64,000 bases of DNA. It comes from Lamellibrachia columna (taxonomy: Eukaryota; Annelida; Polychaeta; Sabellida; Siboglinidae). Under the pieces are notes generated by a model, which made no database searches, had not been told where the DNA came from, and was given only the letters and a program-made list of their open reading frames with translations. The position numbers and the translations under genes are program-made. The DNA is taken from the NCBI GenBank assembly GCA_963662155.1, contig OY759266.1, forward strand, positions 58,198,010-58,262,009. The letters are read 5' to 3'. Positions 20,200 to 60,050 of this stretch are shown here, one piece after another; the first letter of the stretch is position 1, and every line of letters begins with the position of its first letter.

Positions 20200-21330
20200 G
20201 CTAAAATATTTTTCAGCTGATTTTTTATTTATTCTCGGCATTCATTGTTTTATATTTAATGTATTTTTGTACAGATTGTTCTTCTTTGTACAAGCATTTG
20301 CCAAACCTTTAGTAAGTCATGACCTATTTTCTCCTTTATTTTGGATGCACACCTTTTTAACGGGCAATGTATACTATATCATTCATTGAGTATATTAACA
20401 AACCCTCTTCGTAGCTCTTATTAAGACCTTTCTGCTTCATGGTAAGACTCCAGTCCTGAGCAGATAGTGCTGCACCAAATGCCTCTATTCTTTGCACTCG
20501 CGTATCACGCACGTATTTAAAACACTTTTCTTCTGGCCGATCAATATCTATAAAATTACATAATGCAAAAACAGGTAGAAAAGATGATTACTGACATCTG
20601 TGACTAACAGTCCACTGCTGGTATCATTAACTATTTCATTTGTAAAAAAATATTGTCAATTAAATTAGCACTAACATCAGAAATTCGACTTGGTTAGACA
20701 ATTACTGGATAAAGTTCGAAGCGCTACATGATATCCAGAAAGTTCTATGTTCCGGTATGAGTATCGTGTTTCAGAAGGTCTAAATTAATTTAGTTTCAGC
20801 TCTACAGCAACGCATTCCATAATGTTGTCCGCTACTGATGAAATGCTTTTAATTTCTATAAAATCAATGGATTTTGATATATAAATTGCCACTCCTCCTC
20901 CACTTTTATGTTCTCGGTTATTATACACTGCTTCGTACCCTTGTAATGGAAAACAATTGACATTTAGGCGATGGACCTACGTTTTACTGATGACAACGAC
21001 ATCAAATGGATGTCTCAGTACATATAAATAATCTTTAATATTTTTAAAGTTTGCGTTTAAGCTTCTTGCATTGAAGTGAATCATAGATAATGATGACTTA
21101 ATGTTTTTTTCATTTGAAACGAAATTGCGATTCCGTATAGTAAGAACGTCTACATTAATTGTATTGTAAAAGTTTTTATCAGGATTGATGTAATCATCAT
21201 AATCACTGGGTGAATATTTTAAATGGGCAAAACTGTTGAAGTCAACTTCAGGTGTTTATGCATTCAATTCAAGCAATGATTTATTATTTCCAAGTTTACT
21301 ATTAGTTAGTAACTTTACCAACTGCATATT
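20200..21330 (-). mobile_element. LINE apurinic-type endonuclease fragment
   Basis: On the minus strand, starting near 21,090, the reading is SMIHFNARSLNANFKNIKDY, then FDVVVISKT near 21,000, LQGYEAVYNNREHKSGGGVA near 20,930 and IYISKSIDF near 20,880. This is the endonuclease/exonuclease/phosphatase domain of non-LTR elements (N-A-R-S-L, the acidic E/K-T-W region and the G-G-G-V-A-I-Y loop). Further along, TNEIVNDTSSGLLVTDVSNH near 20,640 matches the domain's closing S-x-L-x-T-D-x-S-D-H block. The linker continues with QDWSLTMKQKG near 20,445. Stops occur, so it is a remnant. Confidence 0.75.
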
Positions 21331-21419
21331 TGTTACTTATTTGAAAACCTTCCACAAGTCGGAGTATTCCAATGCCGTTCATAGTGAAGCGTGTTTAATG
21401 TAACTGCCAAAGCAAGCCC

Positions 21420-21549
21420 TGTTCATTGTGTAACATCGACCGCCGCTGAGCGCGCGGCGCGACACGGTCCACAGCACACGTGAGGCGAACTCACCGGGGT
21501 CAACGGTTCGCGTTGAGTCTCGTTGTTTGGCACCCGAGAGAGGTTGAGC
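21420..21549 (+). promoter_or_regulatory. GC-rich 5' flank / 5' UTR of the calpain gene
   Basis: This is a short CpG-rich stretch (CGCCGCTGAGCGCGCGGCGC and neighbours) in otherwise AT-rich surroundings, directly upstream of the calpain start codon. No TATA box was seen, so a CpG-type start is likely. The transcription start is not identifiable by eye. Confidence 0.45.
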
Positions 21550-47194
<25,645 letters not shown>

Positions 47195-47930
47195 ACGTCA
47201 GCGAGACAAGCGATGCCGGCTTGACGACTGTGCTGCCACTCGGCGAGCAAGGAATGTACTAGATGCGCTATGCGGCTGCGTACAAGTCGGTGACTACGAA
47301 GTGGCCCGCGTTCAGCGGACATAACGACTTCCACGTAACGAGCAGCGTCCACCATCGATTTTCTCATCCGTGCCCATTATAAGATCATAATTTTATAACG
47401 TGCGTCGCACGATATGCTTTTGTAAGTCATTTATCAGCGTGCAAGTATTTTCCTAATGTTGTCAGATATCTAGGAATATTCATCCATGCCCCGCGGACCT
47501 CTTCTGGATGCGTGTGACGTGCGCACACAGGCGCGCGCGCACACACGCACGCACGCACGCACACGCACGCACGCACGCACGCACACGCACACATTTATCA
47601 ACCACGTCATGTTAGACAAATGAAGCTACTTAAATATTTCGGTTTATATAAGCTACGGTGGGAAATATGACATATTCGCAAATCGCAAATCTGACATGAT
47701 GTAATACTGCATTTATGCCCCGACAGACTAATGTGAGTTATGACCTTTGTAGAGAGGGTGGACGTTGGGTAAAACGGGTGGATATTTACGCAGTTGTTTG
47801 GCATGCAAGCAACCGTTTGACGACGCAATAGCCATAACAGGTTTTACAGGTTTGCGCGGAGGTCGATTATAAATCATGCAAACAGTGCCAGTGTCGATAA
47901 AACCAATAGCGATAACATAATAAACAACGC
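47195..47930 (+). other. calpain 3' UTR and flank
   Basis: No coding signal was seen. A CACG/CG microsatellite lies at about 47,520-47,590. The first AATAAA found downstream of the stop is at 47,919-47,924 (CATAATAAACAAC) and is the best polyadenylation candidate; a nearer variant signal cannot be excluded. Confidence 0.4.
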
Positions 47931-48775
47931 ACTAGCTGGCCAAGTTTATAATATCGTGTCTATTTCCGCGCGTGTGTGCGCTGGGATTCCCACCTGTACT
48001 TGGGTATAACGGTGTTACGCACATTTTTATCGGGACAGACGAAACACGACCAGCCACATGGTCGTGTTCCGATTTATGCGATAGCTTCAAGGTTTCTGTT
48101 AATGTTTGAGTATCAGTTAGGATTAGTTTTAGTTAGGTTTCACTTAGTTGCACTAAGCTGAAGCAAAGCCATGGAAGCCAAGCTTAATGCATGGTAACGA
48201 CAAGTGAACCTGTCTGATTTGATGGCATTAACCTATATTTGTGAATGGGTTTGTCTGCGTAAGTCTGTACTGAATCGTCGTGTTAAGTATCGCTTCATGT
48301 GTTGATGCTGACATTCTAATGACACTCGCAGTGTGCAATTCAAGTGCCCGTCTTTGGGAAGCGGTGTAGTTAGCTGTACTCCAGTTAGCGGACATTCTGG
48401 AATCGATTTATTTGCCACAGATGTATACAGTACTTCGATGCGACAGCAACACACCAACTGCTCGTGCGAAGTGGCAAACACGGTTAGAGAAACGGAACAA
48501 ACATATTCGTTAGACTCGAATCGTGCGCCGACCCGAGCCGCCTCTGTCGTCGCTTCATCTAGCGCCGTACACTACACTACACTACAGGTCGATGACGCGG
48601 CCCACTCCAGCAAATTGATTTATCGATGTGGTGCTAACGTTACTCGCTTGTTTTTGCTTCGTTGTGTTCTGATGCCTGATTAAAACAGTGTATTTATAGA
48701 AGGCTTAATTAATAAATTACATAAGTTGTTGTTTGCTTTGAAGAATAATTTGTTTGTTTCGGTGATGTGTGTCCA
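47931..48775. other. intergenic, no convincing gene
   Basis: A 116-codon + frame at 48,333-48,683 has no recognisable domain, signal peptide or splice context. Otherwise unique sequence. Confidence 0.4.
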
Positions 48776-51700
48776 TGTTTATGAGCGTGGTCAGTCGAGG
48801 GTGGTTGCTGATACTGAACTCACGGGACGTAAATAATGTTTATGTGCGTGGTCAGTCGAAGGTGGTTGCTGATACTGAACTCACGGGACGTAAATAATGT
48901 TTATGAGCGTGGTCAGTCGAGGGTGGTTGCTGATACTGAACTCACGGGACGTAAATAATGTTTATGAGCGTGGTCAGTCGAGGGTGGTTGCTGATACTGA
49001 ACTCACGGGATGTAAATAATGTTTATGAGCGTGGTCAGTCGAGGGTGGTTGCTGATACTGAACTCACGGGACGTAAATAATGTTTATGAGCGTGGTCAGT
49101 CGAGGGTGGTTGCTGATACTGAACTCACGGGATGTAAATAATGTTTATGAGCGTGGTCAGTCGAGGGTGGTTGCTGATACTGAACTCACGGGACGTAAAT
49201 AATGTTTATGAGCGTGGTCAGTCGAGGGTGGTTGCTGATACTGAACTCACGGGATGTAAATAATGTTTATGTGCGTGGTCAGTCGAGGATGGTTGTTGAT
49301 ACTGAACTCACGGGACGTAAATAATGTTTATGTGCGTGGTCAGTCGAGGGTGGTTGCTGATACTGAACTCACGGGACGTAAATAATGTTTATGAGCGTGG
49401 TCAGTCGGGGATGGTTGCTGATACTGAACTCACGGGACGTAAATAATGTTTATGTGCGTGGTCAGTCGAGGGTGGTTGCTGATACTGAACTCACGGGACG
49501 TAAATAATGTTTATGAGCGTGGTCAGTCGAGGGTGGTTGCTGATACTGAACTCACGGGATGTAAATAATGTTTATGAGCGTGGTCAGTCGAGGATGGTTG
49601 CTGATACTGAACTCACGGGACGTAAATAATGTTTATGAGCGTGGTCAGTCGAGGATGGTTGCTGATACTGAACTCACGGGACGTAAATAATGTTTATGTG
49701 CGTTGTCAGTCGAGGATGGTTGCTGATACTGAACTCACGGGATGTAAATAATGTTTATGAGCGTGGTCAGTCGAGGGTGGTTGCTGATACTGAACTCACG
49801 GGACGTAAATAATGTTTATGAGCGTGGTCAATCGAGGATGGTTGCTGATACTGAACTCACGGGACGTAAATAATGTTTATGAGCGTGGTCAGTCGAGGGT
49901 GGTTGCTGATACTGAACTCACGGGATGTAAATAATGTTTATGAGCGTGGTCAGTCGAGGGTGGTTGCTGATACTGAACTCACGGGACGTAAATAATGTTT
50001 ATGAGCGTGGTCAGTCGAGGGTGGTTGCTGATACTGAACTCACGGGATGTAAATAATGTTTATGAGCGTGGTCAGTCGAAGGTGGTTGCTGATACTGAAC
50101 TCACGGGACGTAAATAATGTTTATGAGTGTGGTCAGTCGAGGGTGGTTGCTGATACTGAACTCACGGGATGTAAATAATGTTTATGTGCGTGGTCAGTCG
50201 AGGGTGGTTGCTGATACTGAACTCACGGGACGTAAATAATGTTTATGTGCGTGGTCAGTCGAGGGTGGTTGCTGATACTGAACTCACGGGACGTAAATAA
50301 TGTTTATGAGCGTGGTCAGTCGAGGATGGTTGCTGATACTGAACTCACGGGACGTAAATAATGTTTATGTGCGTGGTCAGTCGAGGGTGGTTGCTGATAC
50401 TGAACTCACGGGACGTAAATAATGTTTATGAGCGTGGTCAGTCGAGGGTGGTTGCTGATACTGAACTCACGGGATGTAAATAATGTTTATGAGCGTGGTC
50501 AGTCGAGGATGGTTGCTGATACTGAACTCACGGGACGTAAATAATGTTTATGTGCGTGGTCAGTCGAGGGTGGTTGCTGATACTGAACTCACGGGATGTA
50601 AATAATGTTTATGAGCGTGGTCAGTCGAGGATGGTTGCTGATACTGAACTCACGGGACGTAAATAATGTTTATGAGCGTGGTCAGTCGAGGATGGTTGCT
50701 GATACTGAACTCACGGGACGTAAATAATGTTTATGTGCGTTGTCAGTCGAGGATGGTTGCTGATACTGAACTCACGGGACGTAAATAATGTTTATGAGCG
50801 TGGTCAGTCGAGGATGGTTGCTGATACTGAACTCACGGGACGTAAATAATGTTTATGTGCGTGGTCAGTCGAGGATGGTTGCTGATACTGAACTCACGGG
50901 ACGTAAATAATGTTTATGTGCGTGGTCAATCGAGGGTGGTTGCTGATACTGAACTCACGGGACGTAAATAATGTTTATGTGCGTGGTCAGTCGAGGATGG
51001 TTGCTGATACTGAACTCACGGGACGTAAATAATGTTTATGTGCGTGGTCAGTCGAGGGTGGTTGCTGATACTGAACTCACGGGACGTAAATAATGTTTAT
51101 GTGCGTGGTCAGTCGAGGATGGTTGCTGATACTGAACTCACGGGACGTAAATAATGTTTATGTGCGTGGTCAGTCGAGGGTGGTTGCTGATACTGAACTC
51201 ACGGGACGTAAATAATGTTTATGAGCGTGGTCAGTCGAGGGTGGTTGCTGATACTGAACTCACGGGATGTAAATAATGTTTATGTGCGTGGTCAGTCGAG
51301 GATGGTTGTTGATACTGAACTCACGGGACGTAAATAATGTTTATGTGCGTGGTCAGTCGAGGGTGGTTGCTGATACTGAACTCACGGGACGTAAATAATG
51401 TTTATGAGCGTGGTCAGTCGAGGATGGTTGCTGATACTGAACTCACGGGACGTAAATAATGTTTATGTGCGTGGTCAGTCGAGGGTGGTTGCTGATACTG
51501 AACTCACGGGACGTAAATAATGTTTATGAGCGTGGTCAGTCGAGGGTGGTTGCTGATACTGAACTCACGGGATGTAAATAATGTTTATGAGCGTGGTCAG
51601 TCGAGGATGGTTGCTGATACTGAACTCACGGGACGTAAATAATGTTTATGTGCGTGGTCAGTCGAGGGTGGTTGCTGATACTGAACTCACGGGATGTAAA

Positions 51701-54700
51701 TAATGTTTATGAGCGTGGTCAGTCGAGGATGGTTGCTGATACTGAACTCACGGGACGTAAATAATGTTTATGAGCGTGGTCAGTCGAGGATGGTTGCTGA
51801 TACTGAACTCACGGGACGTAAATAATGTTTATGTGCGTTGTCAGTCGAGGATGGTTGCTGATACTGAACTCACGGGATGTAAATAATGTTTATGAGCGTG
51901 GTCAGTCGAGGGTGGTTGCTGATACTGAACTCACGGGACGTAAATAATGTTTATGAGCGTGGTCAATCGAGGATGGTTGCTGATACTGAACTCACGGGAC
52001 GTAAATAATGTTTATGAGCGTGGTCAGTCGAGGGTGGTTGCTGATACTGAACTCACGGGATGTAAATAATGTTTATGAGCGTGGTCAGTCGAGGGTGGTT
52101 GCTGATACTGAACTCACGGGATGTAAATAATGTTTATGAGCGTGGTCAGTCGAGGATGGTTGCTGATACTGAACTCACGGGACGTAAATAATGTTTATGT
52201 GCGTGGTCAGTCGAGGGTGGTTGCTGATACTGAACTCACGGGATGTAAATAATGTTTATGAGCGTGGTCAGTCGAGGATGGTTGCTGATACTGAACTCAC
52301 GGGATGTAAATAATGTTTATGAGCGTGGTCAGTCGAGGATGGTTGCTGATACTGAACTCACGGGACGTAAATAATGTTTATGTGCGTTGTCAGTCGAGGA
52401 TGGTTGCTGATACTGAACTCACGGGACGTAAATAATGTTTATGAGCGTGGTCAGTCGAGGATGGTTGCTGATACTGAACTCACGGGACGTAAATAATGTT
52501 TATGTGCGTGGTCAGTCGAGGATGGTTGCTGATACTGAACTCACGGGACGTAAATAATGTTTATGTGCGTGGTCAATCGAGGGTGGTTGCTGATACTGAA
52601 CTCACGGGACGTAAATAATGTTTATGTGCGTGGTCAGTCGAGGATGGTTGCTGATACTGAACTCACGGGACGTAAATAATGTTTATGTGCGTGGTCAGTC
52701 GAGGGTGGTTGCTGATACTGAACTCACGGGACGTAAATAATGTTTATGTGCGTGGTCAGTCGAGGATGGTTGCTGATACTGAACTCACGGGACGTAAATA
52801 ATGTTTATGTGCGTGGTCAGTCGAGGGTGGTTGCTGATACTGAACTCACGGGACGTAAATAATGTTTATGTGCGTGGTCAGTCGAGGATGGTTGCTGATA
52901 CTGAACTCACGGGATGTAAATAATGTTTATGAGCGTGGTCAGTCGAGGGTGGTTGCTGATACTGAACTCACGGGACGTAAATAATGTTTATGAGCGTGGT
53001 CAGTCGAGGGTGGTTGCTGATACTGAACTCACGGGATGTAAATAATGTTTATGTGCGTGGTCAGTCGAGGATGGTTGTTGATACTGAACTCACGGGACGT
53101 AAATAATGTTTATGTGCGTGGTCAGTCGAGGTTGGTTGCTGATACTGAACTCACGGGACGTAAATAATGTTTATGAGCGTGGTCAGTCGAGGATGGTTGC
53201 TGATACTGAACTCACGGGACGTAAATAATGTTTATGTGCGTGGTCAGTCGAGGGTGGTTGCTGATACTGAACTCACGGGACGTAAATAATGTTTATGAGC
53301 GTGGTCAGTCGAGGGTGGTTGCTGATACTGAACTCACGGGATGTAAATAATGTTTATGAGCGTGGTCAGTCGAGGATGGTTGCTGATACTGAACTCACGG
53401 GACGTAAATAATGTTTATGTGCGTGGTCAGTCGAGGGTGGTTGCTGATACTGAACTCACGGGATGTAAATAATGTTTATGAGCGTGGTCAGTCGAGGATG
53501 GTTGCTGATACTGAACTCACGGGACGTAAATAATGTTTATGAGCGTGGTCAGTCGAGGATGGTTGCTGATACTGAACTCACGGGACGTAAATAATGTTTA
53601 TGTGCGTTGTCAGTCGAGGATGGTTGCTGATACTGAACTCACGGGATGTAAATAATGTTTATGAGCGTGGTCAGTCGAGGGTGGTTGCTGATACTGAACT
53701 CACGGGACGTAAATAATGTTTATGAGCGTGGTCAATCGAGGATGGTTGCTGATACTGAACTCACGGGACGTAAATAATGTTTATGAGCGTGGTCAGTCGA
53801 GGGTGGTTGCTGATACTGAACTCACGGGATGTAAATAATGTTTATGAGCGTGGTCAGTCGAGGGTGGTTGCTGATACTGAACTCACGGGACGTAAATAAT
53901 GTTTATGAGCGTGGTCAGTCGAGGGTGGTTGCTGATACTGAACTCACGGGATGTAAATAATGCTTATGAGCGTGGTCAGTCGAAGGTGGTTGCTGATACT
54001 GAACTCACGGGACGTAAATAATGTTTATGAGTGTGGTCAGTCGAGGGTGGTTGCTGATACTGAACTCACGGGATGTAAATAATGTTTATGTGCGTGGTCA
54101 GTCGAGGATGGTTGCTGATACTGAACTCACGGGACGTAAATAATGTTTATGTGCGTGGTCAGTCGAGGGTGGTTGCTGATACTGAACTCACGGGACGTAA
54201 ATAATGTTTATGAGCGTGGTCAGTCGAGGATGGTTGCTGATACTGAACTCACGGGACGTAAATAATGTTTATGTGCGTGGTCAGTCGAGGGTGGTTGCTG
54301 ATACTGAACTCACGGGACGTAAATAATGTTTATGAGCGTGGTCAGTCGAGGGTGGTTGCTGATACTGAACTCACGGGATGTAAATAATGTTTATGAGCGT
54401 GGTCAGTCGAGGATGGTTGCTGATACTGAACTCACGGGACGTAAATAATGTTTATGTGCGTGGTCAGTCGAGGGTGGTTGCTGATACTGAACTCACGTGA
54501 TGTAAATAATGTTTATGAGCGTGGTCAGTCGAGGATGGTTGCTGATACTGAACTCACGGGACGTAAATAATGTTTATGAGCGTGGTCAGTCGATGATGGT
54601 TGCTGATACTGAACTCACGGGACGTAAATAATGTTTATGTGCCTGGTCAGTCGAGGATGGTTGCTGATACTGAACTCACGGGACGTATATAATGTTTATG

Positions 54701-56828
54701 TGCGTGGTCAGTCGAGGATGGTTGCTGATACTAAACTCACGGGACGTAAATAATGTTTATGTGCGTGGTCAGTCGAGGGTGGTTGCTGATACTGAACTCA
54801 CGGGACGTAAATAATGTTTATGTGCGTGGTCAGTCGAGGGTGGTTGCTGATACTGAACTCACGGGACGTAAATAATGTTTATGTGCGTGGTCAGTCGAGG
54901 GTGGTTGCTGATACTGAACTCACGGGACGTAAATAATGTTTATGAGCGTGGTCAATCGAGGGTGGTTGCTGATACTGAACTCACGGGACGTAAATAATGT
55001 TTATGTGCGTGGTCAGTCGAAGGTGGTTGCTGATACTGAACTCACGGGGCGTAAATAATGTTTATGAGCGTGGTCAGTCGAGGGTGGTTGCTGATACTGA
55101 ACTCACGGGACGTAAATAATGTTTATGTGCGTGGTCAGTCGAGGGTGGTTGCTGATACTGAACTCACGGGATGTAAATAATGTTTATGAGCGTGGTCAAT
55201 CGAGGGTGGTTGCTGATACTGAACTCACGGGACGTAAATAATGTTTATGTGCGTGGTCAGTCGAGGATGGTTGCTGATACTGAACTCACGGGATGTAAAT
55301 AATGTTTATGTGCGTGGTCAGTCGAGGGTGGTTGCTGATACTGAACTCACGGGACGTAAATAGTGTTTATGTGCGTGGTCAGTCGAGGATGGTTGCTGAT
55401 ACTGAACTCACGGGACGTAAATAATGTTTATGAGCGTGGTCAGTCGAGGGTGGTTGCTGATACTGAACTCACGGGACGTAAATAATGTTTATGTGCGTGG
55501 TCAGTCGAGGGTGGTTGCTGATACTGAACTCACGGGACGTAAATAATGTTTATGTGCGTGGTCAGTCGAGGATGGTTGCTGATACTGAACTCACGGGATG
55601 TAAATAATGTTTATGTGCGTGGTCAGTCGAGGATGGTTGCTGATACTGAACTCACGGGACGTAAATAATGTTTATGAGCGTGGTCAGTCGAGGGTGGTTG
55701 CTGATACTGAACTCACGGGACGTAAATAATGTTTATGTGCGTGGTCAGTCGAGGATGGTTGCTGATACTGAACTCACGGGACGTAAATAATGTTTATGAG
55801 CGTGGTCAGTCGAGGGTGGTTGCTGATACTGAACTCACGGGACGTAAATAATGTTTATGTGCGTGGTCAGTCGAGGGTGGTTGCTGATACTGAACTCACG
55901 GGACGTAAATAATGTTTATGAGCGTGGTCAGTCGAGGGTGGTTGCTGATACTGAACTCACGGGACGTAAATAATGTTTATGTGCGTGGTCAGTCGAGGGT
56001 GGTTGCTGATACTGAACTCACGGGACGTATATAATGTTTATGTGCGTGGTCAGTCGAGGGTGGTTGCTGATACTGAACTCACGGGACGTAAATAATGTTT
56101 ATGTGCGTGGTCAGTCGAGGGTGGTTGCTGATACTGAACTCACGGGACGTAAATAATGTTTATGAGCGTGGTCAGTCGAGGGTGGTTGCTGATACTGAAC
56201 TCACGGGATGTAAATAATGTTTATGAGCGTGGTCAGTCGAGGGTGGTTGCTGATACTGAACTCACGGGATGTAAATAATGTTTATGTGCGTGGTCAGTCG
56301 AGGGTGGTTGCTGATACTGAACTCACGGGACGTAAATAATGTTTATGTGCGTGGTCAGTCGAGGGTGGTTGCTGATACTGAACTCACGGGGCGTAAATAA
56401 TGTTTATGAGCGTGGTCAGTCGAGGGTGGTTGCTGATACTGAACTCACGGGACGTAAATAATGTTTATGAGCGTGGTCAGTCGAGGGTGGTTGCTGATAC
56501 TGAACTCACGGGACGTAAATAATGTTTATGTGCGTGGTCAGTCGAGGGTGGTTGCTGATACTGAACTCACGGGACGTAAATAATGTTTATGAGCGTGGTC
56601 AGTCGAGGGTGGTTGCTGATACTGAACTCACGGGATGTAAATAATGTTTATGAGCGTGGTCAGTCGAGGGTGGTTGCTGATACTGAACTCACGGGACGTA
56701 AATAATGTTTATGTGCGTGGTCAGTCGAAGGTGGTTGCTGATACTGAACTCACGGGACGTAAATAATGTTTATGTGCGTGGTCAGTCGAAGGTGGTTGCT
56801 GATACTGAACTCACGGGACGTAAATAAA
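48776..56828. repeat. 8-kb array of a 61-bp unit, about 132 copies
   Basis: The unit is GGACGTAAATAATGTTTATG then AGCGTGGTCAGTCGAGGGTG and GTTGCTGATACTGAACTCACG. Three sites are bi-allelic across copies (TGAGCG/TGTGCG, GAGGG/GAGGA, GGACG/GGATG). Rare markers keep an exact multiple of 61: TTGTTGAT at 49,291, 51,304 and 53,073; GCGTTGTC at 49,700, 50,737, 51,835, 52,384 and 53,604. The register is therefore indel-free over at least 4 kb, and blocks of 29-33 units were duplicated. Stops occur in all frames; it is a satellite-like array. Confidence 0.98.
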
Positions 56829-56905
56829 TAATCCACACTCGGGCTACCTTTATATTGATGCAATCAAGCGGTGAGCCGTCAAAGCTGTTAAAACTAGACC
56901 AACAT

Positions 56906-56968
56906 TCGGGAGTGACACCCAACAACTCGGGAGTGACACCCAACAACTCGGGAGTGACACCCAACAAC
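56906..56968. repeat. 21-bp tandem repeat, 3 copies
   Basis: Three units of CTCGGGAGTGACACCCAACA plus A lie just right of the 8-kb array. Confidence 0.93.
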
Positions 56969-57239
56969 CAGCACAAAGAAGACAAGTTAGTGCACTCACC
57001 TTGTTCCACCGGATATGCCATGGGGATGCACAAACACTTCTCAATGGCATATTATTTACCTCCTCCAGCAGTGCAGAGAGCCATCAGGGCATCAGTATCT
57101 TCATACACAGGTGCTGTGACAATTCCATCCTCAAACACTGCAGGTCTTTAAAATTTCTTACCGACCGCCAACCGTCTATGGAGTAAACTCCCAGAGGAGA
57201 GAGAACGTTTCAAGAAGAAGTATTCCTTCCTTGGTTCCT

Positions 57240-57945
57240 TGTGACAGCGCTCCCTCCCCCGGAGTGGAAACGGACAGCGCTCCCTCCCCCGGAGTGGTGA
57301 CGGAAAGCGCTCCCTCCCCCGGTGTGGAGACGGACAACGGTCCCTCCCCCGGAGTGGAAACGGACAGCGCTCCCTCCCCCGGAGTGGAGACGGACAGCGC
57401 TCCCTCCCCCGGAGTGGCGACGGACAGCGCTCCCTCCCCCGGAGTGGAGACGGACAGCGCTCCCTCCCCCGGAGTGGAGACGGACAGCGCTCCCTCCCCC
57501 GGAGTGGAGACGGACAGCGCTCCCTCCCCGGAGTGGAAACGGACAGCGCTCCCTCCTCCGTAGTGGAGACGGACAGCGCTCCCTCCCCCGGAGTGGAAAC
57601 GGACAGCGGTCCCTCCCCCGGAATGGAAACGGACAACGCTCCCTCCTCCGTAGTAGAGACGGACAGCGCTCCCTCCCCCGGAGTGGAAACGGACAGCGCT
57701 CCCTCCCCCGGAGTGGTGACGGACAGCGCTCCCTCCCCCGGAGTGGAAACGGACAGCGCTCCATTCCCCGGAGTGGAGACGGACAGCGCTCCCTCCCCCG
57801 GAGTGGAAACGGACAGCGCTCCCTCCCCCGGAGTGGAGACGGACAGCGCTCCCTCCCCCGGAATGGAGACGGACAGCGCTCCCTCCTCCGGAGTGGAGAC
57901 GGACAGCGCTCCCTCCCCCGGAGTGGAAACGGACAGCTGCTCAGT
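57240..57945. repeat. 30-bp minisatellite, about 23 copies, open in several frames on both strands
   Basis: The unit is GACGGACAGCGCTCCCTCCC plus CCGGAGTGGA. The + strand gives a 10-residue ETDSAPSPGV repeat and the minus strand GEGALSVSTP, GRERCPSPLR and SGGGSAVRLH repeats. It is GC-rich in AT-rich surroundings. One copy near 57,527 has lost a C and shifts the + frame. No gene context supports translation. Confidence 0.95.
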
Positions 57946-57984
57946 CAAAGAAGAAGCCACACAGAAAAAAATATTGTAAATTCA

Positions 57985-60050
57985 CAAGGTGGGCATACAT
58001 ATTACCAGTGCATTGTGTTTACATTAATTCACTTGGTGGGCATACATATTACCAGTGCATTGTGTCTACATTAATTCACTTGGTGGGCATACATATTACC
58101 AGTGCATTGTGTCTACATTAATTCACTTGGTGGGCATACATATTACCAGTGCATTGTGCTACAGTAATTCACTTGATGAGCATACATATTACCAGTGCAT
58201 TGTGTCTACATTAATTCACTTGGTGGGCATACATATTGCCAGTGCATTGTGTCTACATTAATTCACTTGGTGGGCATACATATTACCAGTGCATTGTGTC
58301 TACATTAATTCACTTGGTGAGCATACATATTACCAGTGCATTGTGTCTACATTAATTCACTTGGTGGGCATACATATTACCAGTGCATTGTGTCTACATT
58401 AATTCACTTGGTGGGCATACATATTACCAGTGCATTGTGTCTACATTAATTCACTTGGTGGGCACACATATTACCAGTGCATTGTGTCTACATTAATTCA
58501 CTTGGTGGGCATACATATTACCAGTGCATTGTGCTACAATAATTCACTTGATGAGCATACATATTACCAGAGCATTGTGTCTACATTAATTCACTTGGTG
58601 GGCATGCATATTACCAGTGCATTGTGTCTACATTAATTCACTTGGTGGGCATACATATTACCAGTGCATTGTGTCTACATTAATTCACTTGGTGAGCATA
58701 CATATTACCAGTGCATTGTGTCTACATTAATTCACTTGGTGGGCATACATATTACCAGTGCATTGTGTCTACATTAATTCACTTGGTGGGCATACATATT
58801 ACCAGTGCATTGTGTCTACATTAATTCACTTGGTGGGCATACATATTACCAGTGCATTGTGTCTACATTAATTCACTTGGTGGGCATACATATTACCAGT
58901 GCATTGTGTCTACATTAATTCACTTGGTGAGCATACATATTACCAGTGCATTGTGTCTACATTAATTCACTTGGTGGGCATACATATTACCAGTGCATTG
59001 TGACTACATTAATTCACTTGGTGAGCATACATATTACCAGTGCATTGTGTCTACATTAATTCACTTGGTGGGCATACATATTACCAGTTCATTGTGACTA
59101 CATTAATTCACTTGGTGGGCATACATATTACCAGTGCATTGTGTCCACATTAATTCACTTGGTGGGCATACATATTACCAGTGCATTGTGTCCACATTAA
59201 TTCACTTGGTGGGCATACATATTACCAGTGCATTGTGTCTACATTAATTCACTTGGTGGGCATACATATTACCAGTGCATTGTGTCTACATTAATTCTCT
59301 TAGTGGGCATACATATTACCAGTGCATTGTGTCTACATTAATTCACTTGGTGGGCATACATATTACCAGTGCATTGTGTCCACATTAATTCACTTGGTGG
59401 GCATACATATTACCAATGCATTGTGTCCACATTAATTCAATTGGTGGGCATACATATTACCAGTGCATTGTGTCTACATTAATTCACTTGGTGGGCATAC
59501 ATATTACCAGTGCATTGTTTCTACATTAATTCACTTGGTGGGGGCATACATATTACCAGTGCATTGTGTCTACATTAATTCACTTGGTGGGCATACATAT
59601 TACCAGTGCATTGTGTCTACATTAATTCACTTGGTGAGCATACATATTACCAGTGCATTTTGTCTACATTAATTCACTTGGTGGGCATACATATTACCAG
59701 TGCATTGTGACTACATTAATTCACTTGGTAGGCATACATATTACCAGTGCATTGTGTCTACATTAATTCACTTGGTGGGCATACATATTACCAGTGCATT
59801 GTGTCTACATTAATTCATTTGATGGGCATACATATTACCAGTGCATTGTGTCTACATTAATTCACTTGATGGGCATACATATTACCTGTGCATTGTGTCT
59901 ACATTAATTCACTTGGTGGGCATACATATTACCAGTGCATTGTGTCCACATTAATTCACTTGGTGGGCATACATATTACCAGTGCATTGTGTCTACATTA
60001 ATTCACTTGGTGGGCATACATATTACCAGTGCATTGTGTCTACATTAATT
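57985..60050. repeat. 47-bp minisatellite, about 44 copies
   Basis: The unit is TTCACTTGGTGGGCATACAT then ATTACCAGTGCATTGTGTCT and ACATTAA. Variants include GTGAGC, GTGACTAC and TCCACATT, and short units lacking the TC of GTGTCTAC (58,155 and 58,531). It is non-coding. Confidence 0.97.

Noticed and set aside
48333..48683. A 116-codon + strand frame
   Set aside because: No recognisable domain, signal peptide or splice context; length is within chance expectation for this sequence.
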